Notes: generated by a model from the sequence alone, not told the origin. Counted from the stretch's first letter, positions 41,810 to 51,018 are shown. The stretch is 64,000 bases of DNA from Croceimicrobium sp965656185 (GCA_965656185.1 CBFHJH010000002.1:62001-126000), one strand, 5' to 3'. Translations and numbers: made by a program.

Positions 41810-41834
41810 GCAATAGCTAGAAAAAGATTATAAG

Positions 41835-42284
41835 ATGAGCTTACACAATCTTAAACCAGCGAAAGGATCGGTAAAAAACACCAAGCGTATTGCACGTGGT
41901 GAAGGTAGCGGTCATGGTGGTACTGCCACTCGCGGTCATAAAGGTGCCAAGTCTCGAAGCGGATACAGCACAAAGATCGGTTTCGAAGGTGGACAAATGC
42001 CTTTACAGCGTCGTGTTCCTAAATTCGGTTTTAGAAATCCTAACCGAGTAGAATACAACGCGATTAATCTTGATGCGATCCAAAGTTTAGTGGATAACAA
42101 AAAGATTAAGGATTCTATTAGCATTCAAGATATGATCGATAACGGTCTAATCGCAAAAAAGGACCTAGTAAAGGTTTTGGGCCGCGGTGAATTGAAAGCA
42201 AAATTGACAATTGAAGCACACGCTTTCTCTGCGACTGCTAAGGCAGCTATCGAAGCTCAGGGAGGCGAAGCAAAAACTCTATAG
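41835..42284 (+). CDS. rplO: 50S ribosomal protein L15
   Basis: The 149-residue protein starts MSLHNLKPAKGSVKNTKRIARGEGSG with the glycine- and Arg-rich RNA-binding arm (GTATRGHKGAKSRSG), then FEGGQMPLQRRVPKFGF, and ends in the folded AFSATAKAAIEAQGG domain. L15 is a late-assembling 50S protein. secY starts eight bases later. Confidence 0.99.
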   Translation: MSLHNLKPAKGSVKNTKRIARGEGSGHGGTATRGHKGAKSRSGYSTKIGFEGGQMPLQRRVPKFGFRNPNRVEYNAINLDAIQSLVDNKKIKDSISIQDMIDNGLIAKKDLVKVLGRGELKAKLTIEAHAFSATAKAAIEAQGGEAKTL

Positions 42285-42292
42285 TTAGGAGC

Positions 42293-43633
42293 ATGAAGCG
42301 ATTTATTGATACGATTAAGAATATCTGGGCAATTGACGAGTTAAGAGAGAAAATCCTTTTAACTCTAGGTCTTTTGCTTATCTATCGCTTAGGCTCTAAC
42401 GTAGTACTTCCAGGTATTAATACTGAAAGTCTTACCGGTCTGCAGTCACAAGCAGATGGTGGACTTATCGGTATTTTGGATGCTTTTACCGGTGGAGCTT
42501 TTTCTAATGCCTCCATTTTGGCCTTAGGTATCATGCCTTACATTTCAGCTAGTATCGTTATTCAGCTGTTGGGTATGGCGGTCCCTACCATCCAGAAAAT
42601 GCAAAAAGAGGGCGAGAGTGGACGTCGTAAGTTGAACCAAATTACCCGCTTACTTACCATCGGTATTACCATGGCGCAAGCACCTGGGTATATTGCGAAC
42701 TTAATGTCACAAGGCGTTGCGGTAAATATCGCTCCTCAGATGTTCTGGACACAGAGTATTATCGTATTAACTGCGGGTACTGTGTTTGCCATGTGGTTAG
42801 GAGAGCGTATTACCGATAAAGGCATTGGTAATGGTATTTCATTATTAATTATGGTAGGAATTATAGCCAGCTTACCACAGGCCTTCTTCCAAGAATTGGT
42901 TTCAAAAATGGAACGTTCTGGTGGTGGTCTGGTGTTGTTTGTGGTAGAAATTGCTGCTTTATTGATCGTGATCTTATTATCTGTTGGTCTGGTGCAGGCG
43001 GTTCGTCGAGTACCGGTCCAATATGCGAAGAGAACGGCGGGTGGTCGTACCTTTACTGGTAATATGGCCCGTCAGTATATACCTCTTAAAGTTAATGCGG
43101 CGGGGGTAATGCCGATCATTTTCGCTCAAGCGATCATGTTCATCCCCATCACCGTATTATCATATAGTGGGCTGGAAAGTGGAAATGCCAGTTGGTTGGT
43201 TTCCATGTTCAGCGACATTCAAGGTTTTTGGTATAACCTCGTGTTTGCCTTATTAATTATCCTCTTTACCTATTTCTACACCGCGATTCAGGTAAATACC
43301 AATCAAATGGCAGAGGATCTTAAGCGCAATGGAGGATTTGTACCGGGAATTAAGCCTGGTAAGGCTACCGCCGAGTTTTTGGATACCGTGTTATCGCGTA
43401 TCACATTGCCCGGTTCTATTTTCTTGGCGATCCTAGCCATCTTACCAGCATTTGCGATGACTGCGGGAGTGAATACTCAATTCTCCTATTTCTACGGGGG
43501 TACCAGCCTGTTGATTATGGTGGGAGTTGTTTTAGACACCTTGCAGCAAATCGAGAGTTATCTATTAAATCGTCATTACGATGGTTTAATGAAAAATGGT
43601 AAATTAAAGGGAAGAGCAGTTAGCGCTTTTTAA
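42293..43633 (+). CDS. secY: Preprotein translocase channel subunit SecY
   Basis: The 446-residue protein has ten membrane helices. Recognisable parts are the N-terminal LLIYRLGSNVVLPGIN, the plug region GALLGILDAFTGGAFSNAS-like segment (here GGLIGILDAFTGGAFSNAS), LGIMPYISASIVIQLL, and the cytosolic loops (RRVPVQYAKR and GFVPGIKPGKAT) that bind the ribosome and SecA. With SecE and SecG, encoded elsewhere, it forms the export channel for proteins such as the exported peptidases in this window. Confidence 0.99.
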   Translation: MKRFIDTIKNIWAIDELREKILLTLGLLLIYRLGSNVVLPGINTESLTGLQSQADGGLIGILDAFTGGAFSNASILALGIMPYISASIVIQLLGMAVPTIQKMQKEGESGRRKLNQITRLLTIGITMAQAPGYIANLMSQGVAVNIAPQMFWTQSIIVLTAGTVFAMWLGERITDKGIGNGISLLIMVGIIASLPQAFFQELVSKMERSGGGLVLFVVEIAALLIVILLSVGLVQAVRRVPVQYAKRTAGGRTFTGNMARQYIPLKVNAAGVMPIIFAQAIMFIPITVLSYSGLESGNASWLVSMFSDIQGFWYNLVFALLIILFTYFYTAIQVNTNQMAEDLKRNGGFVPGIKPGKATAEFLDTVLSRITLPGSIFLAILAILPAFAMTAGVNTQFSYFYGGTSLLIMVGVVLDTLQQIESYLLNRHYDGLMKNGKLKGRAVSAF

Positions 43634-43645
43634 GGAGCAACAATT

Positions 43646-43861
43646 ATGGCGAAACAATCAGCAATTGAACAAGACGGAACCATCGTAGAGGCATTGAGTA
43701 ATGCCATGTTCCGCGTTGAATTGGAGAATGGACACGTAATTACCGCGCACATCTCCGGAAAAATGCGCATGAACTACATCAAACTCCTTCCAGGAGATAA
43801 GGTGAAGTTGGAAATGTCTCCCTATGATCTAACCAAAGGACGTATCACTTACCGATATTAA
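43646..43861 (+). CDS. infA: Translation initiation factor IF-1
   Basis: The 71-residue OB-fold protein (MAKQSAIEQDGTIVEALSNA, then FRVELENGHVITAHISGKMR and YDLTKGRITYRY) is a full-length IF-1. It blocks the ribosomal A site during initiation. There is no adk or map gene between secY and infA, unlike in many other bacteria. Confidence 0.99.
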   Translation: MAKQSAIEQDGTIVEALSNAMFRVELENGHVITAHISGKMRMNYIKLLPGDKVKLEMSPYDLTKGRITYRY

Positions 43862-43865
43862 TATT

Positions 43866-43982
43866 ATGAAAGTAAGAGCATCATTAAAAAAGAGAAGTGC
43901 AGATTGCAAGATCGTACGTCGTAAAGGCAAGCTGTACGTGATCAACAAAAAGAACCCCAAATTCAAACAACGACAAGGTTAA
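43866..43982 (+). CDS. rpmJ: 50S ribosomal protein L36, zinc-free form
   Basis: A 38-residue frame (MKVRASLKKRSADCKIVRRK, ending NKKNPKFKQRQG) follows infA by four bases. It matches L36 in length and at both ends. The zinc ligands CxxC...C...H of E. coli are not conserved: only one Cys remains, so this is the C- form. L36 stabilises 23S rRNA late in assembly. Confidence 0.97.
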   Translation: MKVRASLKKRSADCKIVRRKGKLYVINKKNPKFKQRQG

Positions 43983-43994
43983 TATTTAACTGAT

Positions 43995-44372
43995 ATGGCG
44001 AGAATTGCAGGAATAGATTTACCAAAGAACAAGCGAGGCGTTATTGGCCTTACTTACATCTTCGGTATTGGTCAGAGCCGCGCTGAAAAAATCCTTACGG
44101 AGGCCGGTATCGATCCAAACATTAAAGTAAGCGACTGGGACGACGATCAGTTAACCAAGATTCGCGGAATCATCTCCGACACCTTCAAGGTAGAGGGAGA
44201 GCTTCGTTCAGAGATTCAGTTGAATATTAAGCGTTTGATGGACATCGGTTGTAATCGTGGGATTCGTCACCGTGCCGGTTTGCCATTGCGCGGACAGCGT
44301 ACTAAGAATAACTCTCGTACTCGTAAGGGACGTAGAAAAACTGTTGCCAACAAGAAGAAGGCTACTAAATAA
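43995..44372 (+). CDS. rpsM: 30S ribosomal protein S13
   Basis: The 125-residue protein starts MARIAGIDLPKNKRGVIGLTYIFGIG, has the central GCNRGIRHRAGLPLRGQRT and a basic tail (KKKATK) that reaches the tRNA anticodon stems. S13 forms an intersubunit bridge with L5. It opens the alpha part of the block. Confidence 0.99.
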   Translation: MARIAGIDLPKNKRGVIGLTYIFGIGQSRAEKILTEAGIDPNIKVSDWDDDQLTKIRGIISDTFKVEGELRSEIQLNIKRLMDIGCNRGIRHRAGLPLRGQRTKNNSRTRKGRRKTVANKKKATK

Positions 44373-44385
44373 TTTTTGACGCATC

Positions 44386-44778
44386 ATGGCAAAGAAACAA
44401 GCAAAAGCTAGCAAGAAGCGTAAAGTAGTGGTTGAGGCTGCGGGCGAAGCCCACATCAATGCCTCTTTCAACAACATTATTATTTCGCTTACCAATACTC
44501 GTGGTCAAGTAATCTCTTGGTCAAGTGCTGGTAAAATGGGTTTCCGCGGTTCTAAAAAGAACACTCCTTACGCTGCTCAAATGGCGGCTGAGGATTGCGC
44601 AACCAAAGCAGCAGAATACGGCCTTAAGAAAGTTAAGGTTTATGTGAAGGGACCAGGTAACGGTCGTGAATCTGCAATTCGTAGTATTCACAACAGTGGG
44701 GTAGAAGTAACCGAGATTGTAGATGTTACTCCAATTCCTCACAACGGTTGTCGTCCTCCGAAAAGAAGAAGAGTTTAA
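44386..44778 (+). CDS. rpsK: 30S ribosomal protein S11
   Basis: The 130-residue protein contains HINASFNNIIISLTNTRGQVISWSSAG and the C-terminal DVTPIPHNGCRPPKRRRV, the S11 signature. It lies on the 30S platform near the mRNA exit. Spacing is 13 bases from rpsM and 23 to rpsD. Confidence 0.99.
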   Translation: MAKKQAKASKKRKVVVEAAGEAHINASFNNIIISLTNTRGQVISWSSAGKMGFRGSKKNTPYAAQMAAEDCATKAAEYGLKKVKVYVKGPGNGRESAIRSIHNSGVEVTEIVDVTPIPHNGCRPPKRRRV

Positions 44779-44801
44779 TAATCTATTTAGATTAATTAGT
44801 A

Positions 44802-45407
44802 ATGGCTAGATACACAGGCCCCATTTCAAAGATTGCACGTAAATTTCAGGATCCTATCTTCGGACCAGATCGTGCTCTAGAAAGAAAAAACTATCCTCCC
44901 GGTCAGCACGGACCAAACCGTCGTCGCGGGAAGAAGTCTGAGTACGCTATTCAGTTAGCCGAAAAGCAAAAAGCTAAGTACACCTACGGTATCTTGGAGC
45001 GTCAGTTTGCGAATATGTTCGACAAAGCTTCTAGAGCTAAAGGTATTACTGGTGAGGTATTATTGCAGTTATGCGAGTCTCGCTTAGATAATATCGTTTA
45101 TCGCTTAGGTATTGCACCAACCCGCCGTGCGGCACGTCAGTTGGTAGGTCACCGTCATATTACCGTGAACGGAGAGATCTTAAACATCCCTTCATATCAC
45201 GTTAAGCCAGGTGATATCGTTGCGGTTCGTGAGAAGTCTAAATCACTTAATACCATTGCAGAATCTCTTGGAACTACCGGAGAGCGCTTGGAGTGGATCG
45301 AGTGGAACGAATCATCACACAGCGGTAAAATGCTAAGCGTACCTATGAGAGCGCAGATTCCTGAAAACATCAAGGAACAGCTCATCGTAGAATTGTACTC
45401 TAAATAA
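44802..45407 (+). CDS. rpsD: 30S ribosomal protein S4
   Basis: The 201-residue protein shows MARYTGPISKIARKFQDPIF, KSEYAIQLAEKQKAKYTYGI and the S4 RNA-binding domain SRLDNIVYRLGIAPTRRAARQLVGHRHI. No N-terminal zinc Cys cluster is present. S4 nucleates 30S assembly and affects accuracy. In E. coli it represses the alpha operon. Confidence 0.99.
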   Translation: MARYTGPISKIARKFQDPIFGPDRALERKNYPPGQHGPNRRRGKKSEYAIQLAEKQKAKYTYGILERQFANMFDKASRAKGITGEVLLQLCESRLDNIVYRLGIAPTRRAARQLVGHRHITVNGEILNIPSYHVKPGDIVAVREKSKSLNTIAESLGTTGERLEWIEWNESSHSGKMLSVPMRAQIPENIKEQLIVELYSK

Positions 45408-45431
45408 TTAATAATCTTAATCCCTACCCTT

Positions 45432-46424
45432 ATGGCGATTTTAAATTTCCAGAAGCCTGATCAGGTTATCATGAACCATGCGACCGACACTGAAGGTCAG
45501 TTTGAGTTCAGGCCTTTGGAGCCCGGATACGGACTCACGGTGGGTAATGCTTTGCGTCGTGTACTTCTTTCTTCATTAGAAGGATTCGCGATAACTTCGG
45601 TACGCATCGAAGGCGTGGACCACGAGTTTTCTACCATCAAAGGGGTGGTTGAAGATGTAACTGAGATTATCCTAAACTTGAAACAAGTACGTTTCAAGCG
45701 TCAGATCGACGAAACAGAAGAGGAGAACTTGAATTTGACCATCAGTGGTCAAGAGCGTCTTACCGCAGGTGATATTGGCAAATTTGCCAGCGCTTTCCAA
45801 GTTTTGAATCCTGATCTTGTGATCTGCAACTTGGATCCATCAGTACAGATCTCTATGGACATCACGATCGAGAAAGGTCGTGGTTATGTTCCAGCGGAAG
45901 AAAACAAGAAAAGCGGAGATCCAATCGGAACCATCGCAGTAGATGCTATCTACACTCCTATCAAAAATGTAAAGTATAGCATCGAAAACTACCGGGTAGA
46001 GCAAAAGACCGACTTCGAGAAGTTGATCTTGGATATCACTACAGACGGAAGTATTCATCCTAAGAAAGCACTTACCGAAGCGGCTAAGATCTTGATCCAG
46101 CACTTCATGCTTGTAAGCGATGAGAAGATCTCTTTAGAAGAAGAGGCCGGAAACGAAGCCGATCGTTACGACGAAGAGATCCTTCACATGCGTCAGTTAC
46201 TTAAGACTAAGTTAGTAGACATGGACCTTTCGGTACGTGCCTTGAACTGTCTGAAAGCCGCAGAAGTTGATACTTTGGGCGACTTGGTAACTTATACAAA
46301 GAGCGATCTTATGAAGTTCCGCAACTTTGGTAAGAAATCACTCACCGAATTGGACGAGTTGGTTGAAGGCAAAGGTCTGAGCTTCGGAATGGATATTTCT
46401 AAATACAAATTAGACAAGGACTAG
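45432..46424 (+). CDS. rpoA: RNA polymerase alpha subunit
   Basis: The 330-residue protein has the assembly domain (FRPLEPGYGLTVGNALRRVLLSSLEG) and the C-terminal DNA-binding domain with LSVRALNCLKAAEVDTLGDLV and NFGKKSLTELDELV. The Arg in SVRAL corresponds to Arg265 of E. coli, which contacts UP elements and activators such as Crp. Length is normal. It is six bases from rplQ. Confidence 0.99.
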   Translation: MAILNFQKPDQVIMNHATDTEGQFEFRPLEPGYGLTVGNALRRVLLSSLEGFAITSVRIEGVDHEFSTIKGVVEDVTEIILNLKQVRFKRQIDETEEENLNLTISGQERLTAGDIGKFASAFQVLNPDLVICNLDPSVQISMDITIEKGRGYVPAEENKKSGDPIGTIAVDAIYTPIKNVKYSIENYRVEQKTDFEKLILDITTDGSIHPKKALTEAAKILIQHFMLVSDEKISLEEEAGNEADRYDEEILHMRQLLKTKLVDMDLSVRALNCLKAAEVDTLGDLVTYTKSDLMKFRNFGKKSLTELDELVEGKGLSFGMDISKYKLDKD

Positions 46425-46430
46425 TAACCG

Positions 46431-47012
46431 ATGAGACACGGAAAGAAAATAAATCATCTCGGTAGAACAGCTTCCCACCGTAAGGCGATGTTGTCCAATA
46501 TGGCCAACAGCCTTATCGAACACAAACGCATCAACACTACCGTAGCTAAAGCCAAAGCGCTTAAGCTATTTGTTGAGCCTTTGATCACCAAAGCTAAGAG
46601 CGATACTACACATAACCGTCGTATCGTATTCTCATACCTTCGCAATAAAAATTCAGTTACTGAATTGTTTCGTGAGGTAGCAGCCAAAGTTGGTGATCGT
46701 CCAGGTGGATACACCCGTATCATCAAAACCGGCAAGCGTTTAGGCGATAATGCTGAAATGTGTATGATCGAGTTGGTTGATTACAATGAAATCTACACCA
46801 ATGCTAAGCAAGAGGCTAAAAAGTCGAAGCGTAGCCGCCGTGGTGGAAAGAAAGCTACTCCTAAAGCAGAAGCTGCTCCGGCAGTAGAAGCTAAGGAAGA
46901 AGCGCCAGCTACTGAAGCTGCAGTGGAGACCAAAAAAGAAGAGGCTCCAGCTAATAAAACCAAAGCTGAGAAACCAGCTGAGGAAAAGAAAGAAGATAAG
47001 AAGGGCGAGTAA
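46431..47012 (+). CDS. rplQ: 50S ribosomal protein L17 with long low-complexity tail
   Basis: Residues 1-~125 are a normal L17 (MRHGKKINHLGRTASHRKAM, SYLRNKNSVTELFREVAAKV, GYTRIIKTGKRLGDNAEM). About 65 further residues are almost only Lys, Ala, Glu and Pro (KKEEAPANKTKAEKPAEEKK). Such tails are frequent in Bacteroidota L17; the role is unknown. It is the last gene of the ribosomal block and is followed by a terminator. Confidence 0.98.
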   Translation: MRHGKKINHLGRTASHRKAMLSNMANSLIEHKRINTTVAKAKALKLFVEPLITKAKSDTTHNRRIVFSYLRNKNSVTELFREVAAKVGDRPGGYTRIIKTGKRLGDNAEMCMIELVDYNEIYTNAKQEAKKSKRSRRGGKKATPKAEAAPAVEAKEEAPATEAAVETKKEEAPANKTKAEKPAEEKKEDKKGE

Positions 47013-47035
47013 TTGTCATCTATCGAATAATACCG

Positions 47036-47070
47036 AAGGGATAAGAGCATTAGTTCTTATCCCTTTTTTT
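47036..47070 (+). terminator. Terminator at the end of the ribosomal block
   Basis: AAGGGATAAGA (47036-47046) pairs with TCTTATCCCTT (47055-47065) and is followed by T residues to 47070. It lies 24 bases after rplQ and its T run merges with the carA -33 box. Confidence 0.92.
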
Positions 47071-47099
47071 GTGTCTGATAGCTTTTGGGCTTAACTTTG
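47068..47099 (+). promoter_or_regulatory. carA promoter (TTTG - 20 bases - TAACTTTG)
   Basis: TTTG at 47068-47071 and TAACTTTG at 47092-47099 fit both promoter boxes and their spacing. The ATG of carA lies 16 bases after the -7 box, so the leader is about ten bases. The promoter overlaps the end of the preceding terminator. Confidence 0.8.
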
Positions 47100-47115
47100 A
47101 ACAGTTTTTGAAAAC

Positions 47116-48228
47116 ATGACCAACACAACACGAAAAAAGGCGGTAGTAATCTTAGAAGACGGGACAGTTTTCTGGGGGCGCTCCGTAGGAATTGAAGGTA
47201 CCTCTACCGGCGAAATTTGCTTTAATACCGGAATGACCGGATATCAAGAGATCTTTACAGACCCCAGTTATTACGGTCAGATCATGGTAACCACCAATGC
47301 TCACATTGGGAATTATGGGGTTAAAGAAGACGAAGTGGAGTCTGATTCGATCAAGATCGCTGGATTGATCTGTAAGAATTTCAGTTTTTACCACAGTCGT
47401 CCTGGCGCTAAAAGCTCTCTGCTAAAATACTTTGAGGAAAACGGTAAATTGGTAATTGCCGATGTTGATACACGTGCAGTGGTACGTCATATTCGGAGCA
47501 AAGGTGCCATGAATGCCATTGTAAGCACCAGAACCGAGGACCTTGCGGCCTTAAAGGCGGAGCTCAAAGAGGTTCCATCTATGGAAGGCTTGGAGTTATC
47601 TTCGAAAGTGGCCACCCAAGAAGCTTACTATTTTGGCGATGAAAAGTCCGAGCACCGCTTAGCCGTTTTAGACCTCGGTGTAAAACGTAACATCTTGAGG
47701 CATTTCGCTAATCGAGGTTGCTATATGAAGGTGTTCCCCATGAATACTTCACTGGAAGAGATGAAGGCATGGAATCCGGATGGACTATTTATCTCTAATG
47801 GTCCGGGAGATCCTGCTGCTATGGAAAATACCGTGGAGATCGTGAATAATATGGTAAATTCAGATTATCCGGTCTTTGGTATTTGCTTAGGTCATCAGCT
47901 CATTGCCATCTCTCAAGGACTAAATACCTATAAGATGCACCAAGGCCATCGTGGTATTAATCACCCCGTATTAAACGTACTTACCGGAAAAGGGGAAATC
48001 ACAACTCAGAACCACGGCTTTGTGGTAAGCATGGAGGCCATCGAAGAAAATGCGGCGGTAGAACTTACTCATCGTCATTTAAATGATGACGGGGTACAAG
48101 GCTTACGCCTGAAAGATAAACCAGTGAGTAGCGTGCAATATCACCCTGAAGCTTTTCCTGGTCCACACGATTCAGAATATTTATTCGATCAGTTCGTAGA
48201 ACAACTCAAACAAACAAAAACTCATTAA
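47116..48228 (+). CDS. carA: Carbamoyl-phosphate synthase small subunit
   Basis: The 370-residue protein has the CarA N-terminal domain (FNTGMTGYQEIFTDPSYYGQI) and a class I glutamine amidotransferase domain with Cys257 in FGICLGHQ and the His343/Glu345 pair in YHPEA. It releases ammonia from glutamine for carbamoyl phosphate, the precursor of pyrimidines and arginine. The large subunit carB is not in the window. eno begins one base after its stop. Confidence 0.97.
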   Translation: MTNTTRKKAVVILEDGTVFWGRSVGIEGTSTGEICFNTGMTGYQEIFTDPSYYGQIMVTTNAHIGNYGVKEDEVESDSIKIAGLICKNFSFYHSRPGAKSSLLKYFEENGKLVIADVDTRAVVRHIRSKGAMNAIVSTRTEDLAALKAELKEVPSMEGLELSSKVATQEAYYFGDEKSEHRLAVLDLGVKRNILRHFANRGCYMKVFPMNTSLEEMKAWNPDGLFISNGPGDPAAMENTVEIVNNMVNSDYPVFGICLGHQLIAISQGLNTYKMHQGHRGINHPVLNVLTGKGEITTQNHGFVVSMEAIEENAAVELTHRHLNDDGVQGLRLKDKPVSSVQYHPEAFPGPHDSEYLFDQFVEQLKQTKTH

Positions 48229-48229
48229 T

Positions 48230-49513
48230 ATGTCCATTATTGCCGGAATTCACGCGCGTCAAATTTTAGATAGTCGAGGAAACCCTACCGTAGAAGTAGA
48301 TGTAATTACCGAAAATGGTTCCTTAGGCCGAGCCGCTGTTCCTTCTGGGGCTTCCACCGGTGTGCACGAAGCCGTGGAGCTGCGTGACGGTGGATCCGAA
48401 TGGATGGGTAAAGGAGTACGTCAAGCGGTAAGTAATGTAAATGAAATCATTGCGCCCGAGATCTTAGGCATGTATGTAGAGGATCAAGTTGCGATCGATG
48501 CCAAAATGATTCAATTGGATGGTACTCCAAATAAAGCAAAATTAGGAGCGAATGCTACATTGGCCGTTTCATTAGCAGTTGCTAAAGCCGCGGCAGAAGA
48601 AACAGGACAAAGCCTCTACAATTATGTAGGCGGAGTTAATGCTCGTACTCTACCGGTACCAATGATGAACATCCTTAACGGAGGAGAACACGCCGATAAT
48701 GCTATCGACTTTCAGGAGTTTATGGTAATGCCTTTTGGGGCAAATTCCTTTTCGGAAGGTTTGCGTTGGGGAACAGAGATTTTCCACCACCTTAAAAAGG
48801 TTTTGAAGGATAAAGGATACAGCACCAATGTAGGTGATGAAGGGGGCTTTGCTCCAAACATCCAGTCAAACGAAGAAGCTATCGAGACGGTGCTTACCGC
48901 TATTGAGAAAGCCGGATTCAAAGCAGGGGAAGATATCTTCATTGCCATGGATGCTGCAGCCAGTGAATTTTATAATACAGAGGATAAGCACTATCACTTC
49001 AGTGATGGCTCAAAACGCAGTAGCGAGGAAATGGTGAGCTACTGGAGTGACTGGGTGAATAACTATCCGATCGTATCCATCGAAGACGGGTTACACGAAG
49101 ATGATTGGGAGGCTTGGACCAAATTAAATGAGGCCATAGGTCATAAGGTTCAATTAGTAGGAGACGATCTTTTTGTTACAAATGTGGAAAGAGTACAAAG
49201 AGGTATCGATCAAAATGCCGCTAACTCTGTTCTAATAAAAGTGAACCAAATCGGAACTTTAACCGAAACCATAGAAACCGTAAGCTTGGCCCAAGCGAAT
49301 AATATGACTTGCGTGATGAGTCACCGTAGTGGTGAAACCGAGGATGCAACTATTGCCGACCTCGCGGTGGCGCTCAATACCGGTCAAATCAAAACCGGTT
49401 CCGCTTCTCGTAGTGATCGTATGGCCAAGTATAATCAGCTTTTACGTATCGAGGAAATTTTGGGTGAAAGCGCAAAATACCTTGGTAAGAACTTTAAGTA
49501 CCTCAAAAAATAA
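48230..49513 (+). CDS. eno: Enolase
   Basis: The 427-residue protein has ILDSRGNPTVEVDV, GAKANATLAVS-like AKLGANATLAVSLAVA, the catalytic Glu in GDEGGFAPN and the catalytic Lys in VLIKVNQIGT, plus CVMSHRSGETED. It converts 2-phosphoglycerate to PEP in glycolysis. PEP is also the substrate of MurA, encoded at 25-26 kb. It follows carA by one base and precedes gltA by ten. Confidence 0.98.
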   Translation: MSIIAGIHARQILDSRGNPTVEVDVITENGSLGRAAVPSGASTGVHEAVELRDGGSEWMGKGVRQAVSNVNEIIAPEILGMYVEDQVAIDAKMIQLDGTPNKAKLGANATLAVSLAVAKAAAEETGQSLYNYVGGVNARTLPVPMMNILNGGEHADNAIDFQEFMVMPFGANSFSEGLRWGTEIFHHLKKVLKDKGYSTNVGDEGGFAPNIQSNEEAIETVLTAIEKAGFKAGEDIFIAMDAAASEFYNTEDKHYHFSDGSKRSSEEMVSYWSDWVNNYPIVSIEDGLHEDDWEAWTKLNEAIGHKVQLVGDDLFVTNVERVQRGIDQNAANSVLIKVNQIGTLTETIETVSLAQANNMTCVMSHRSGETEDATIADLAVALNTGQIKTGSASRSDRMAKYNQLLRIEEILGESAKYLGKNFKYLKK

Positions 49514-49523
49514 GACTTGTTAG

Positions 49524-50828
49524 ATGGAAAATTTAAAACAACACTTTTCTACTAAGATCGCTCCAGCGGCTAAAGAGATCAAAGACTTTTTAGCTGAGCA
49601 TGGTGATAAAGTAGTAGGAGAGGTTAAAATTAGTCAGTTATACGGCGGTATGCGTGGCGTACAAGCCTTAATTACTGAAACTTCAAAATTAGATCCAGCT
49701 GAGGGTATTCGCTTCCGCGGATATTCCATCCCTGAGCTACAGGAAAAATTACCTAAGGCTCCTGGCGGTAGTGAGCCATTGCCCGAAGGAATTTTCTACC
49801 TGATGTTATTTGATGAATTGCCAGACGAGGCTGCGGTTAAAGCCGTAACCGCCGAATGGAATCGTCGCGCAGATGTACCACAGCACGTATTTGACGCCTT
49901 AGATGCACTTCCTACCGATGCACATCCAATGACGCAGTTCGTTAGCGCCATTATGGCTTTGCGTACCGAAAGTGAATTCCATACCGCTTATCGCGACGGA
50001 ATCAATAAGAAAGAGTACTGGCAACCTACTTATGAGGACGTGATGAACCTTATCGCTCGTCTTCCTCGAGTAGCTGCCTATATTTACCGTCGTAGTTATC
50101 ACAACGGCGATCATATTGCACCAGATCCTAGTTTAGATTGGGGAGGTAACTTCGCTCATATGCTCGGATTTAATAATGAGGAGTTCCGCGAGTTAATGCG
50201 CATTTACCTTACTATTCACTCCGATCATGAAGGGGGTAATGTTTCTGGACATACCATTCACCTTGTAGGTTCGGCTTTGAGTGATGCCTATCAGGCATTC
50301 GCGGCCGGTATGAATGGTTTAGCCGGCCCATTACATGGTTTGGCTAACCAAGAGGTTATTCGCTGGACGCTGGGTATGATTGATGATCTTGGTGGTGGAT
50401 TACCATCTAAGGATGCTATCGAATCTTATGTACGTAAAACATTAGACGAAGGGAAAGTGATTCCTGGTTTTGGTCACGCCGTATTGCGTAAGACCGATCC
50501 TCGTTATACCGCTCAGCGTGAGTTTGCTTTAAAGCACATGCCAGAGGATGACCTTTTCCAGGTGATCAGTCGCATTTATGAAGTAGTGCCAAGCGTTTTA
50601 CAAGAATTAGGAAAGGTGAAAAATCCTTGGCCTAATGTTGACGCCCATTCTGGTCAGCTTTTAATGCATTATGGCTTAACCCAATACGATTACTACACCG
50701 TACTATTTGGCGTTTCTCGTTCATTGGGAACCTTGGCAAGTTTAATTTGGGATCGTGCCTTAGGCATGCCAATCGAACGTCCTGGTTCAACAACGACCAA
50801 ATTGCTTAAAGAGAAATACGAAGCCTAA
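49524..50828 (+). CDS. gltA: Citrate synthase, mitochondrial-like type
   Basis: The 434-residue protein has the catalytic His271 (AGPLHGLANQEV), His318 (IPGFGHAVLRKTDPRY) and Asp373 (NVDAHSGQ), nearly the same numbers as in pig citrate synthase (274, 320, 375). HSDHEGGNVSGHTIHLVGSAL is also closer to mitochondrial enzymes than to E. coli GltA, so it is probably the dimeric form without NADH control. It condenses acetyl-CoA and oxaloacetate in the citric acid cycle and closes the carA-eno-gltA transcript. Confidence 0.96.
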   Translation: MENLKQHFSTKIAPAAKEIKDFLAEHGDKVVGEVKISQLYGGMRGVQALITETSKLDPAEGIRFRGYSIPELQEKLPKAPGGSEPLPEGIFYLMLFDELPDEAAVKAVTAEWNRRADVPQHVFDALDALPTDAHPMTQFVSAIMALRTESEFHTAYRDGINKKEYWQPTYEDVMNLIARLPRVAAYIYRRSYHNGDHIAPDPSLDWGGNFAHMLGFNNEEFRELMRIYLTIHSDHEGGNVSGHTIHLVGSALSDAYQAFAAGMNGLAGPLHGLANQEVIRWTLGMIDDLGGGLPSKDAIESYVRKTLDEGKVIPGFGHAVLRKTDPRYTAQREFALKHMPEDDLFQVISRIYEVVPSVLQELGKVKNPWPNVDAHSGQLLMHYGLTQYDYYTVLFGVSRSLGTLASLIWDRALGMPIERPGSTTTKLLKEKYEA

Positions 50829-50848
50829 TTTTTAATGGGCAAATATTA

Positions 50849-50880
50849 ATAAAGCCACTCTGAAAAGAGTGGCTTTATTG
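50849..50880 (+). terminator. Terminator after gltA
   Basis: AAAGCCACTCT (50851-50861) pairs with AGAGTGGCTTT (50866-50876) around GAAA. Only a short T-rich stretch (ATTGTTTC) follows, but the stem is long and the sequence AATAAAG before it gives a T run on the other strand. Confidence 0.8.
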
Positions 50881-51018
50881 TTTCAGTAGCACTCAAAATG
50901 TGCTTTTTTAGCCCAAAGCTAGATTCGCTTAGCTCAGTGCTCTGGGAGTTCAAAATATGTCCTTGTGATCGAGCTCAATTTCTTGGTTTTTTTCCTCTGA
51001 CTTTCAAAAAAATAAGTC

